Positions 5,212 through 10,994 of a stretch of 25,222 nt of DNA are shown here, in pieces. Below the pieces are notes generated by a model. It worked only from the letters and a program-made list of their open reading frames with translations, ran no database searches and was not told where the DNA came from. Source of the stretch: a virus. The position numbers were made by a program, and so were the translations under genes. The stretch's first letter is position 1. Every line of letters starts with the position of its first letter. The stretch spans positions 1 through 25,222 of IMG/VR virus record IMGVR_UViG_3300008113_000463. One strand, written 5' to 3'.

Positions 5212-5300
5212 GGGGTAGCGACTAGACAGGTAAAATAATTTCGCTAATCCCCCTGTGAAGTCTGGAGTAAAATCCCGAAAGTAGCAGGGGGATTTATTTT
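5212..5300 (+). terminator. Terminator with a competing alternative hairpin
   Basis: A 10-bp stem, AATCCCCCTG (5246-5255) with CAGGGGGATT (5285-5294), is followed by TATTTT, forming a terminator with a 29-base loop. An alternative helix pairs TAGCGA (5216-5221) with TCGCTA (5241-5246) and GGGG (5212-5215) with CCCC (5249-5252), using the same C-run. The two forms exclude each other. A GCCGACC box follows at 5303. Confidence 0.65.
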
Positions 5301-5346
5301 GTGCCGACCCCAAACATAACGAAATGGTAAACAATGTAAAATTAGT

Positions 5347-5386
5347 TTACGAAACACTTGACATTTTCCCGAAATCGTGAGACAAT
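5347..5386 (+). promoter_or_regulatory. 28-bp element overlapping a sigma-A promoter
   Basis: The element at 5347-5374 (TTACGAA, CCC at 5368-5370) contains TTGACA at 5358-5363; after a 17-bp spacer comes GACAAT (5381-5386). Element start to -10 start is 34 bp, as at 3590. It drives the DUF932 gene. Confidence 0.8.
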
Positions 5387-5425
5387 TGAGTATCAAATAA
5401 ATCCAACAATGAAAGGTGTGTCCCT

Positions 5426-6439
5426 ATGGCTCACGAACTAGAAATAAATGAAGCAACTGGTCAGGCAAGTTTCGCTTCACTAAGACAACCTGCTTGGCAC
5501 AATCTTGGAACTGTGTTTCAGGAAGAAGTATCTACCGCAGAAATGCTATCTCTCGCAAGTCTAGACAACTGGAATGTTAGACTAGAAGATGTTGCTGTCC
5601 CTGCTGGTTTCACTAGCGACAGAAACTACTCTTTTGTTTCTCGCACAAATCCATTCAACGCAGAACAAACAGACATCTTGGGTGTCGTTGGCGAACGCTA
5701 TGTTCCATTACAGAACGAAGACCTATTCTCATTTGGCGATAACTTGCTAGATGGTGGTGGGCGTTGGGAAACTGCTGGTTCAATCAAGGGTGGCAGACAA
5801 GTTTTCGGTTCAATCGCATTGGAAAGAGAAACTGTCCTAGACCCTAATGGCGTGTCTGATGTTGTCAAGTCATACCTGCTACTAAACACATCTCACGACG
5901 GAAGCATTGCTATTCAGGCTTCTATCACTCCTGTTCGTGTTGTATGTGCTAACACTCTAAACCTTGCTCTATCTTCTCTAAAAGGTAAAAAGGGTTTGAA
6001 GCAATCATTCAAGATTAGACACACTCAGACAGCAGAGGGTAAGATTGCTGTTGCTCGTGAAGCGTTAGGTCTTGCCAATCACTACCTAGACGAGTTTGAT
6101 TTACTTGCTAAAGAAATGATTAGCAAAGAAATTACTCAGGCTAAGTTTGATGAGATTGTTCTCAAAGCGTATCCAATGCCAACTAAGGACAGCAAAGGTT
6201 CTATGAAAAAGTGGGCAGACAAGATTGACCTAATTCAATCTATCTATGTTGGCGATTACAACAACACTATTTCTGGAACTGCTTGGGGTGCTTTGAATGC
6301 TCTAACAGAACGCCTAGACTGGTATCGTAATGCTCGTGGCACAAACAACGAAAGCATTTACGCTTCTGCTTCTGGCTTTGACCCTGTAATCAACGCTGAG
6401 AAGAACAGGCTGATGAACTTGGTCTTGGCTTCCGTATAG
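5426..6439 (+). CDS. DUF932 / TIGR03299 phage-plasmid protein, 337 aa
   Basis: Recognised from the MAHELEI start, the RQPAWHNLGTVF segment near residue 25, the GRQVFGSIALE segment, and RVVCANTLNLAL in the middle, all typical of the DUF932 (TIGR03299) family found widely in phages and plasmids. Its length of about 340 residues is normal for the family. No biochemical role is firmly established; members often sit near replication or anti-restriction genes. An AAAGGTGTG ribosome-binding site precedes the ATG. It is monocistronic, with its own promoter and a hairpin at 6476. It is the largest and most codon-regular gene of the left arm. Confidence 0.92.
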   Translation: MAHELEINEATGQASFASLRQPAWHNLGTVFQEEVSTAEMLSLASLDNWNVRLEDVAVPAGFTSDRNYSFVSRTNPFNAEQTDILGVVGERYVPLQNEDLFSFGDNLLDGGGRWETAGSIKGGRQVFGSIALERETVLDPNGVSDVVKSYLLLNTSHDGSIAIQASITPVRVVCANTLNLALSSLKGKKGLKQSFKIRHTQTAEGKIAVAREALGLANHYLDEFDLLAKEMISKEITQAKFDEIVLKAYPMPTKDSKGSMKKWADKIDLIQSIYVGDYNNTISGTAWGALNALTERLDWYRNARGTNNESIYASASGFDPVINAEKNRLMNLVLASV

Positions 6440-6475
6440 CAAAACAATCCTGAGTATGATTTCAAACTGCTCACC

Positions 6476-6501
6476 ATTTCCTACTTGACAAAGTGGGAAA
6501 T
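6476..6501 (+). terminator. Terminator-like hairpin after DUF932
   Basis: An 11-bp stem with one G-T pair (6476-6486 with 6491-6501) and a GACA loop. Only a short TTT follows. A reverse-oriented GCCGACC box is at 6505-6511. Confidence 0.6.
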
Positions 6502-6541
6502 TTGGGTCGGCAATTTCTAACTAGTTAATCATTTAGTTCGA

Positions 6542-6601
6542 TTACGAAGAGATAACGCTTTCCCCAAATCTATTGACTATGTCAGTGGTAGTCTGTATAC
6601 T
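6542..6601 (+). promoter_or_regulatory. Regulatory cassette: 28-bp element plus TGTCAGTGGT promoter (copy 8)
   Basis: The element at 6542-6569 has TTACGAA and CCCC at 6562-6565. TGTCAGTGGT at 6580-6589, a 6-bp gap and TATACT at 6596-6601 follow, with TTGACT at 6573-6578 as a -35 box (17-bp spacer). Element start to -10 start is 54 bp. The ATG at 6608 is 6 bases past the -10 box, predicting a leaderless mRNA. Confidence 0.82.
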
Positions 6602-6607
6602 TGACTT

Positions 6608-6916
6608 ATGAATGAAAACGAAACTATTATCCTTACCCCTGTTTATGATGAAGACAATGCTCCTTACATCTACCCTGACGGAAACGACCTAGAGATTTAC
6701 CAGCGTAGGCAGTTTTTCGTGTGGGGTATGGAAGCATTAGAGAGACAACTATGGGATAGTGCTGAACGAGGTTGGCACGATACCAGTGGTCCAGAGTTCC
6801 AGTCATACCTGAGAATGCTTAGAAGTATAAAGAGCAATCTTGAAGACAAACTAGCCTATGACAATTCTAAGGTGCTTTATGACGAGATGCTTGAAAAAGC
6901 GTCTATGATGTCCTAG
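6608..6916 (+). CDS. Hypothetical protein, 102 aa (leaderless)
   Basis: The ATG coincides with the predicted transcription start; there is no room for a ribosome-binding site. The protein begins with an acidic beta-prone stretch (ETIILTPVYDEDNAPYIYPDG) followed by mostly helical sequence with several Trp and Tyr residues (FFVWGMEALERQLWDSAERGW) and a lysine/glutamate-rich end. No family is recognised. The next promoter starts 1 base after its stop. Confidence 0.8.
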   Translation: MNENETIILTPVYDEDNAPYIYPDGNDLEIYQRRQFFVWGMEALERQLWDSAERGWHDTSGPEFQSYLRMLRSIKSNLEDKLAYDNSKVLYDEMLEKASMMS

Positions 6917-6917
6917 A

Positions 6918-6939
6918 TGTCAGTGGTATCCCCTATAAT
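6918..6939 (+). promoter_or_regulatory. TGTCAGTGGT promoter (copy 9)
   Basis: TGTCAGTGGT at 6918-6927, a 6-bp gap and TATAAT at 6934-6939. No 28-bp element lies upstream. It drives the five-gene operon 6974-8028. Confidence 0.8.
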
Positions 6940-6973
6940 AGAAACACAACACCCCCTAACAGAAAGATAACAA

Positions 6974-7168
6974 ATGCCAACTTATTATGTAAAAGTCCAA
7001 GTAAATTATGACGGAGAGATTGTCGCAGATAGCGAAGAGCAAGCAGAAGAAATGGCTTGGTCTGCCTACTATGGTGATGACGCTGTCTTAGAGTATTCCA
7101 GCGTTGAGAGCATTGAAGTAGAAGAGCAAGAAGAAGATGACGAAGATGAAGATGGAGATGATGACTAA
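6974..7168 (+). CDS. Small protein with poly-acidic tail, 64 aa
   Basis: An AGAAAGATAACA leader precedes the ATG. Residues 1-45 form a compact alpha/beta unit (PTYYVKVQVNYDGEIVADSEEQAEEMAW), a pattern seen in many short phage proteins with a strand-strand-helix fold. The last 16 residues are almost all Asp and Glu. Such tails can bind basic proteins or mimic DNA. The role is unknown. It is coupled to the next gene by TAATG. Confidence 0.8.
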   Translation: MPTYYVKVQVNYDGEIVADSEEQAEEMAWSAYYGDDAVLEYSSVESIEVEEQEEDDEDEDGDDD

Positions 7169-7443
7169 TGATGATTGATAACTTACTTTCACATCTCAAC
7201 TACGAATACTATGGAAGTGGTGATGAGATTGTTGCTACTTGGTTTGACAAGAACCACACTGCCCAATTCCTAGATGTTCAACCTGACCCTGATGTCCTGA
7301 CGGAAGCGTGGGCTAGAATTGCTGATGAAGTTCAAGAAGACCTAAATCACATCTTAGAGTTTTACAACTTTGTTCAAGATGCGTCAGAGAAATTAGCAGA
7401 AGCAATCGCAGAAGTAGAAAAGGAATTGAGTGAAGATGCTTGA
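7168..7443 (+). CDS. Acidic hypothetical protein, 91 aa
   Basis: The ATG overlaps the previous stop; a second ATG follows at once, so the exact start may be one residue later. The first third has NYEYYGSGDEIVATWFDKNHTAQFLDVQ. The rest is a long acidic helix (DEVQEDLNHILEFYNFVQDASEKLAEAIAEV pattern) likely to form a helical bundle. No motif of known function. It overlaps the next gene by 8 bp. Confidence 0.8.
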   Translation: MMIDNLLSHLNYEYYGSGDEIVATWFDKNHTAQFLDVQPDPDVLTEAWARIADEVQEDLNHILEFYNFVQDASEKLAEAIAEVEKELSEDA

Positions 7444-7600
7444 AGAACACAGAGAAGAACTAGCAATGCTAGAACTTGAATTACAAACTAAATCACTAAG
7501 CAAATGGGCTGTTGCATGTCTGGAAGGTCGCATTAGCGATTTGGATAGCATGATTGCACAGGACGAATACTGGGAGAAGCAGGAGAAGAAGTATGCTTGA
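7436..7600 (+). CDS. Coiled-coil hypothetical protein, 54 aa
   Basis: ATG 7436 lies inside the end of the previous gene. The protein is one or two amphipathic helices rich in Leu and Glu (MLEEHREELAMLELELQ, later GRISDLDSMIAQDEYWEKQEKK). A dimeric coiled coil is likely. It overlaps the next gene by 8 bp, and its last codons hold the AGGAG ribosome-binding site for it. Confidence 0.75.
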   Translation: MLEEHREELAMLELELQTKSLSKWAVACLEGRISDLDSMIAQDEYWEKQEKKYA

Positions 7601-7856
7601 ACTAACTGATGAACACTACGAACCTAAGAAGATGGTCGTAGCAAAAATTACATACATGGTTGATGTAAACAAGGACAATGTGTTTCTAGGTCAGGTAGAA
7701 GACTTTGATGGTGAGCAAGATGACTACGAAGATTTCAAGATGACTGACGAAGAACTAATTGGAACAGTTGCTCGTGATTTGGAAGAAATGATTTATAATG
7801 CTGTCAAGTATAATGATGTCTACAACATGATTGATGTGGAGATACTAGATGCGTGA
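7593..7856 (+). CDS. Hypothetical protein, 87 aa
   Basis: ATG 7593 is preceded by AGGAGAAGAAGT, an excellent ribosome-binding site; an upstream extension to 7554 would have no such signal. The sequence has a beta hairpin-like half (KKMVVAKITYMVDVNKDNVFLGQVED), an acidic loop and a helical segment, ending IDVEILDA. It resembles small phage proteins of the strand-helix-strand type but I cannot assign a family. It overlaps the next gene by 8 bp. Confidence 0.8.
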   Translation: MLELTDEHYEPKKMVVAKITYMVDVNKDNVFLGQVEDFDGEQDDYEDFKMTDEELIGTVARDLEEMIYNAVKYNDVYNMIDVEILDA

Positions 7857-8028
7857 GATGACAGATAAAGAAATCGTCCTGTCTATGATTGATGGCTTCA
7901 AGAAAGTCAAGGGTATAAATCAAATGCCTACTCTAGAAGTATTGAAACTAATAGAGATGAGACTAAAGCGTGAAGACGAATTCAATGAGTTTGTTGAGAC
8001 TGCTAGAAATGTTTTGGCTGACATATAG
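7849..8028 (+). CDS. Helical hypothetical protein, 59 aa
   Basis: Last gene of the 6974-8028 operon. ATG 7849 is favoured by GGAG at 7838-7841; ATG 7858 is an alternative that removes three residues. The protein is helical (KEIVLSMIDGFKKV, then PTLEVLKLIEMRLKREDEFNEF). A terminator follows after 11 bases. The function is unknown. Confidence 0.75.
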   Translation: MREMTDKEIVLSMIDGFKKVKGINQMPTLEVLKLIEMRLKREDEFNEFVETARNVLADI

Positions 8029-8039
8029 GGATATAGGGG

Positions 8040-8078
8040 ACCAGGGTGGTTGGATTAATTTCTGACTACCCTGGTTTT
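8040..8078 (+). terminator. Intrinsic terminator of the 6974-8028 operon
   Basis: ACCAGGGT (8040-8047) pairs with ACCCTGGT (8068-8075) around a 20-base loop, followed by TTT. A GCCGACC box begins at 8081. Confidence 0.8.
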
Positions 8079-8089
8079 GTGCCGACCAC

Positions 8090-8161
8090 TTTACATAATA
8101 ATATTATTAGTCATTATAAGTGATTACGAAGCAGATATTTTTTTCCCAATTATTATGTAAA
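8090..8161. repeat. 13-bp inverted repeat bracketing a 28-bp element
   Basis: TTTACATAATAAT (8090-8102) and its exact reverse complement (8149-8161) enclose 46 bp that contain a 28-bp element at 8124-8151 (TTACGAA, CCC at 8145-8147). The arms are AT-only apart from one C or G each. This could form a cruciform or bind a dimeric protein. No gene fits here. Confidence 0.65.
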
Positions 8162-8181
8162 CTAATTAACATCCTGTTAGA

Positions 8182-8241
8182 TTACGAAGTGGTAACATTT
8201 TTCCCCAAAGTCTTGTGTTTAGGAACCCTATCCTGTATCAT
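8182..8241 (+). promoter_or_regulatory. 28-bp element plus promoter for 8273
   Basis: The element at 8182-8209 is the closest to consensus (TTACGAAG, TTTTTCCCCAAA). The promoter is TTGTGT (8213-8218), a 17-bp spacer and TATCAT (8236-8241). Element start to -10 start is 54 bp. Two element copies (with 8124-8151) precede this operon. The 8029-8272 gap holds no gene. Confidence 0.75.
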
Positions 8242-8272
8242 AGATATATAACCTAGAGAAAGAGATAACCCC

Positions 8273-8827
8273 ATGCATACCATGCAATACCTAGCAACAG
8301 AGTTACAACTTGATTTGAATGAAGAATACACGGACGAAGAACTTACAGCCTTAGCACAGGAAGAAGTAGGTGGCTGGCTTGACATGGAAGCAAATGGAGA
8401 TGGCTTCATTGGTGGTTGGTCAGACTGGTATTCTGTTGGTGGTAGGTGGTCAGATGTTCCTGTCCTTATCTACAACGATGAGAATGCTTGTTCATTCTTA
8501 GAAGCATTAGACTTGATTGACCAGAGACAGTTGGGTCAGTTCAACGAATACTTCTCTGAGTTTGACTTCCCCACTATCAATGCTGTTATGACTAAGTTTG
8601 GTAATGGACAAGATGTAAACTATGGTGAGATGATTGAAGCCAATGTATCTAGTTTGTCATCTGCCCTGAAAATTATGCGTGGCTACTGGAACTACGACAG
8701 TGGTTTCTTTGACACTAGCGACTGCACAGTAAAGACTTCCTACCTAAGAAAAAAGTTGCTAAATGCTATTGACAAACCACAGTATCGTAGTGTATACTGT
8801 TTAGTGCCAGTAGATTTCCACTTCTAA
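8273..8827 (+). CDS. Hypothetical phage protein with VGGRWSD motif, 184 aa
   Basis: First gene of the operon 8273-9892. The ATG at 8273 follows an AGAGAAAGAGATAA leader; ATG 8282 is a possible alternative. The N-terminal 40 residues are acidic and helical. A glycine/tryptophan-rich segment, DWYSVGGRWSD, near residue 50 recurs in many uncharacterised phage proteins. The C-terminal half mixes helices and strands. I know of no established function. Confidence 0.85.
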   Translation: MHTMQYLATELQLDLNEEYTDEELTALAQEEVGGWLDMEANGDGFIGGWSDWYSVGGRWSDVPVLIYNDENACSFLEALDLIDQRQLGQFNEYFSEFDFPTINAVMTKFGNGQDVNYGEMIEANVSSLSSALKIMRGYWNYDSGFFDTSDCTVKTSYLRKKLLNAIDKPQYRSVYCLVPVDFHF

Positions 8828-8840
8828 CAGAGAGACCCCA

Positions 8841-8990
8841 ATGATAAAAATACTAGCAAAACCTGAAACGCTTGTAGACGAACTCTATAACATTATGGAT
8901 ATGATAGACAACATTCCAAACCTAGAACTTGGAGACATCTATCATTATATAAACCAACTTCTATTAGGAGTGGTAGTAGATGATGAATGA
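8841..8990 (+). CDS. Helical hypothetical protein, 49 aa
   Basis: AGAGAG at 8829-8834 precedes the ATG at 8841. The protein has two helical stretches (KPETLVDELYNIMDMIDNI and GDIYHYINQLLLG) and an acidic end. Its 3' end contains the AGGAG ribosome-binding site and start codon of the next gene, with an 11-bp overlap. The family is unknown. Confidence 0.75.
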   Translation: MIKILAKPETLVDELYNIMDMIDNIPNLELGDIYHYINQLLLGVVVDDE

Positions 8991-9345
8991 GATAACTGAA
9001 AGCGAATGGGCTAAGAAGTATCAACCTAAGCCTAACTGTTTTACTAATGATGGCTATTCCTACGAGACCTATGGTCACGAACTAGAATATGTTTGTCTAC
9101 AGCCACACTCTACCGTATGGACTGAGATGGACGGAGACGAAGGTGTTTACATTGTGGCTGGATATCATCTGGCTAATCGTATTCAATACTACATCACTGA
9201 GATACCGTGGACAGATGACGAAGAGCCTTTCGTAACCATCTGCAAGTATGTAGAGTGCGAATGCGTAGATGCAGATGGCGAAGGTAAACAAGATTGTGAA
9301 ACATGTGATGGCGATGGTATGTATACAGAATGGAGTATGGACTAA
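8980..9345 (+). CDS. Hypothetical protein with DnaJ-like zinc motif, 121 aa
   Basis: It starts at the first of two adjacent ATG codons, with AGGAG at 8966-8970. Most of the protein is acidic and beta-prone with many aromatic residues. The C-terminal 30 residues carry CEC and CETCDGDG, a half of the CxxCxGxG zinc-finger pattern of DnaJ-type proteins. One such half-motif plus the CEC pair could hold a single zinc ion. The role is unknown. The stop overlaps the next ATG as TAATG. Confidence 0.82.
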   Translation: MMNEITESEWAKKYQPKPNCFTNDGYSYETYGHELEYVCLQPHSTVWTEMDGDEGVYIVAGYHLANRIQYYITEIPWTDDEEPFVTICKYVECECVDADGEGKQDCETCDGDGMYTEWSMD

Positions 9346-9518
9346 TGGAAGATAAAATTAATAAGTATAACAACAACCCTGACTACGATGCAGGGTATGA
9401 AGAAGGATGGCAGAATGCAATTGCCAATGTGCTTGACATTTCACAGCAGATGCGGTATAATGATAACCTTAGTTGGCACAACGCAACCCTAGAAGAACTG
9501 GAGCAACGAATCGTATGA
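9345..9518 (+). CDS. YDAGYEEGW-type hypothetical protein, 57 aa
   Basis: ATG 9345 is coupled to the upstream stop and preceded by GGAG; an in-frame upstream start at 9330 is less likely. The motif YDAGYEEGWQNAIANVL near residue 14 is shared in outline with the minus-strand proteins at 11850-12089 (YDAGWKHGYEAG) and 19258-19509 (YDLGYEKGHADGW), so these may be one family. A perfect sigma-A promoter lies within its coding sequence. It overlaps the next gene by 4 bp (ATGA). Confidence 0.8.
   Translation: MEDKINKYNNNPDYDAGYEEGWQNAIANVLDISQQMRYNDNLSWHNATLEELEQRIV
9433..9461 (+). promoter_or_regulatory. Perfect sigma-A promoter inside a coding gene
   Basis: TTGACA (9433-9438), a 17-bp spacer and TATAAT (9456-9461), fully consensus, within the 57-aa gene. 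A transcript from here would have a leader of about 47 bases before the gene at 9515. Confidence 0.65.
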
Positions 9519-9892
9519 CAAAGTATTGGGATATAAATGTTTGGTTTAGAGATTTAGGACATGACGAGCATGGTGTCAACCAGTGGTCAGACACAATCAC
9601 TCTTAATCCTGCTATCTATGTGTTAGATGCAGACAATGTAGTCAAGGTGTACACAGGCATCTTGTATGAGTGCGGTGTAGTAGAGACTGCAAGGATTCGA
9701 GAACTCCGCAGTGAGATGGAATACGGTTTAGATTGGTGGGACTTTAGGGACGAACTTAGGGACCTAGATATTAGTCAGGGTATCAATGACTTCCTTGATG
9801 ACCTTCCTGACCCATATAGCATAGACATCGAATCACAAGATAGTCTCTACAGTGTTAAGACTATTAGTGATTTACACAACTTAGTGGGTTGA
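9515..9892 (+). CDS. Hypothetical acidic protein, 125 aa
   Basis: ATG 9515 overlaps the previous stop (ATGA); upstream extension to 9473 lacks a signal. The protein has a beta-rich half with aromatic residues (KYWDINVWFRDLG) and a helical acidic centre (RIRELRSEMEYGLDWWDFRDELRDLD). It may be a small globular protein. The family is not recognised. It could be transcribed both from the 8236 promoter and from the internal one at 9433. Confidence 0.8.
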   Translation: MTKYWDINVWFRDLGHDEHGVNQWSDTITLNPAIYVLDADNVVKVYTGILYECGVVETARIRELRSEMEYGLDWWDFRDELRDLDISQGINDFLDDLPDPYSIDIESQDSLYSVKTISDLHNLVG

Positions 9893-9908
9893 GAACACTC
9901 CCTACTAA

Positions 9909-9943
9909 TGACTAGAGCAGTTAGGGGTTTCTGTGTCTAGTCA
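9909..9943 (+). terminator. 8-bp hairpin after the 8273-9892 operon
   Basis: TGACTAGA (9909-9916) and TCTAGTCA (9936-9943) form a perfect stem with a 19-base loop. No T-run follows. It precedes a second, stronger hairpin. Confidence 0.4.
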
Positions 9944-9947
9944 ACCA

Positions 9948-9995
9948 GGGGAAGCATGAGCGGTATTTTGCTACTTGTGCTTCCCCAACATTTTT
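9948..9995 (+). terminator. Intrinsic terminator overlapping the next promoter
   Basis: GGGGAAGCA (9948-9956) pairs with TGCTTCCCC (9978-9986), followed by AACA and TTTTT (9991-9995). The downstream arm and T-run form the spacer of the following promoter. Confidence 0.75.
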
Positions 9996-10003
9996 GGTAT
10001 AAT
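9975..10003 (+). promoter_or_regulatory. Promoter for 10027 overlapping a terminator
   Basis: TTGTGC (9975-9980), a 17-bp spacer and TATAAT (9998-10003) with a TGG immediately before it (extended -10). There is no 28-bp element. Confidence 0.65.
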
Positions 10004-10026
10004 GAGAACAAGAGAATAGAGAAATA

Positions 10027-10224
10027 ATGCGTAAGCGAATAATCACGAAAGAAGAAAAGTTAGCAAAGATAATCTTAGATAGACTAGCAGACATCACACT
10101 AGATTTAGAAATGGTGGGGTATTACATAGCCTACAATGTCAGGGGTGTCCTGTATAATAGATTTACAATCATCAGTGAAACAGCAGAAGAAGAAAGAGAA
10201 AAACTAAATGACAGAAAATACTAA
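10027..10224 (+). CDS. Hypothetical protein, 65 aa, with a promoter inside
   Basis: AGAGAATAGAGAAAT precedes the ATG. The N-terminus is basic and helical (MRKRIITKEEKLAKIILDRLADITLDLE). The codons for YNVRGVLYN also spell a TGTCAGGGGT-N6-TATAAT promoter, so the protein sequence there may be constrained by transcription control. It overlaps the next gene by 17 bp. The function is unknown. Confidence 0.75.
   Translation: MRKRIITKEEKLAKIILDRLADITLDLEMVGYYIAYNVRGVLYNRFTIISETAEEEREKLNDRKY
10137..10158 (+). promoter_or_regulatory. TGTCAGGGGT promoter within a coding gene (copy 10)
   Basis: TGTCAGGGGT (10137-10146, one change), a 6-bp gap and TATAAT (10153-10158). It would drive the gene at 10208 with a leader of about 43 bases. 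Confidence 0.7.
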
Positions 10225-10498
10225 CACTCCACTAGAGAAGCGTTGCGAAATCCTTGCTGACTTGTGGATACAATATCAGGGAGACCCTGAGTTCAAAGAC
10301 TTCATAGAATACAACGACTTAGCCTTGCCACTTGCTTATTCAATCGCCAACAACATCATCAAGATTGACTATGACAATGAAAGACTAAATGGTTTTATTG
10401 ACGAAGCATTTGATTTGCTTGTTGAAGGACTTAGGCTAAAAGATACTGGCTTTGAAAGTATAACTGATTTGTTTGATAACTCGCCACCACAGGAATAA
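10208..10498 (+). CDS. Hypothetical helical acidic protein, 96 aa
   Basis: Last + strand gene of the left arm. The ATG lies in the end of the previous gene. The protein is all-helical and acidic, with segments such as KRCEILADLWIQYQGDPEFKDFIEY and FIDEAFDLLVEGLRLKDTGF. No motif of known function. A terminator follows 6 bases after the stop. Confidence 0.82.
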   Translation: MTENTNTPLEKRCEILADLWIQYQGDPEFKDFIEYNDLALPLAYSIANNIIKIDYDNERLNGFIDEAFDLLVEGLRLKDTGFESITDLFDNSPPQE

Positions 10499-10504
10499 CA
10501 GGAT

Positions 10505-10530
10505 GCCCCTATTGACATGGGGGCTATTCT
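10505..10530 (+). terminator. Terminator of the left-arm genes
   Basis: GCCCC (10505-10509) with GGGGC (10520-10524) around a 10-base loop, followed by TATTCT. A GCCGACC box at 10533-10539 ends the left arm. Confidence 0.7.
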
Positions 10531-10568
10531 GTGCCGACCAACGTTACCAAACTGTTATAATACAACTA

Positions 10569-10610
10569 TTGACAAATAGGGATTACGATGGTATAATTAT
10601 TTTCCCCAAT
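10569..10610 (+). promoter_or_regulatory. Consensus promoter overlapped by a 28-bp element, no gene downstream
   Basis: TTGACA (10569-10574), a 17-bp spacer and TATAAT (10592-10597). The element (10583-10610) starts in the spacer and ends past the -10 box, so a bound protein would block RNA polymerase. No reading frame follows, so the product would be a non-coding RNA or a replication primer. Confidence 0.6.
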
Positions 10611-10659
10611 ATCGGCATATCTGCATATGGATGTATATCTTAAACAAATCTATTTGACA

Positions 10660-10687
10660 TTACGAAGGATGAATATTTTTCCCCAAA
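10660..10687 (+). repeat. 28-bp element, near-consensus copy
   Basis: TTACGAAGG with CCCC at 10681-10684, preceded by TTTGACA. No -10 box lies at the usual distances. Confidence 0.7.
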
Positions 10688-10759
10688 ATCCCTTATCACA
10701 TATATCTCTATTTGTCAAGAGGTATTGTTACTATAGGTAATATTGTCTATTCTTTTTAT

Positions 10760-10791
10760 ATACCCCGAAGGGGCTGGCAGAGCCAGGGTAT
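10760..10791. repeat. Compound hairpin in the origin region
   Basis: An ATACCC/GGGTAT outer stem (10760-10765 with 10786-10791) and an inner CTGGC/GCCAG stem; CCCC-GAA-GGGG is an alternative inner pairing. It directly abuts the element copy at 10791. Confidence 0.5.
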
Positions 10792-10865
10792 TACGAAGAG
10801 TGTCTTGAATCCCTAGTATAATATATAACACAGGACATTACGAAGGGCTATTTATTTTCCCCAAA
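10791..10865 (+). promoter_or_regulatory. Two 28-bp elements around a TATAAT box
   Basis: A weaker element at 10791-10818 (TTACGAAG, CCC at 10811-10813) runs into TATAAT (10817-10822). TGTC at 10801-10804 sits at the same distance from this -10 box as in the TGTCAGTGGT promoters, but the rest of the box differs. A strong element follows at 10838-10865 (CCCC at 10859-10862). No gene is downstream. Confidence 0.5.
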
Positions 10866-10957
10866 ATATGATATTTTTATATCTATTTGTTTAGTTTTAT
10901 ATACATTTTTTATAACAATTTGGATAAAATGCTTGACAAATTGGCATAAATATGATA

Positions 10958-10994
10958 GGGGTATTTGGGGCTATGGATGTTTGGGGATAGGGGG
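10958..10994 (+). other. Putative four-tract G-quadruplex motif
   Basis: Runs of four or five G occur at 10958-10961, 10967-10970, 10983-10986 and 10990-10994, separated by loops of 5, 12 and 3 bases. In a region otherwise very poor in G and C this stands out. It lies about 110 bp before the DnaA boxes. Confidence 0.5.

Noticed and set aside
6933-7199. Minus-strand frame of 88 codons opposite 6974-7168
   Set aside because: It is a leucine/histidine-rich mirror of the acidic tail codons, with no support in spacing or signals.
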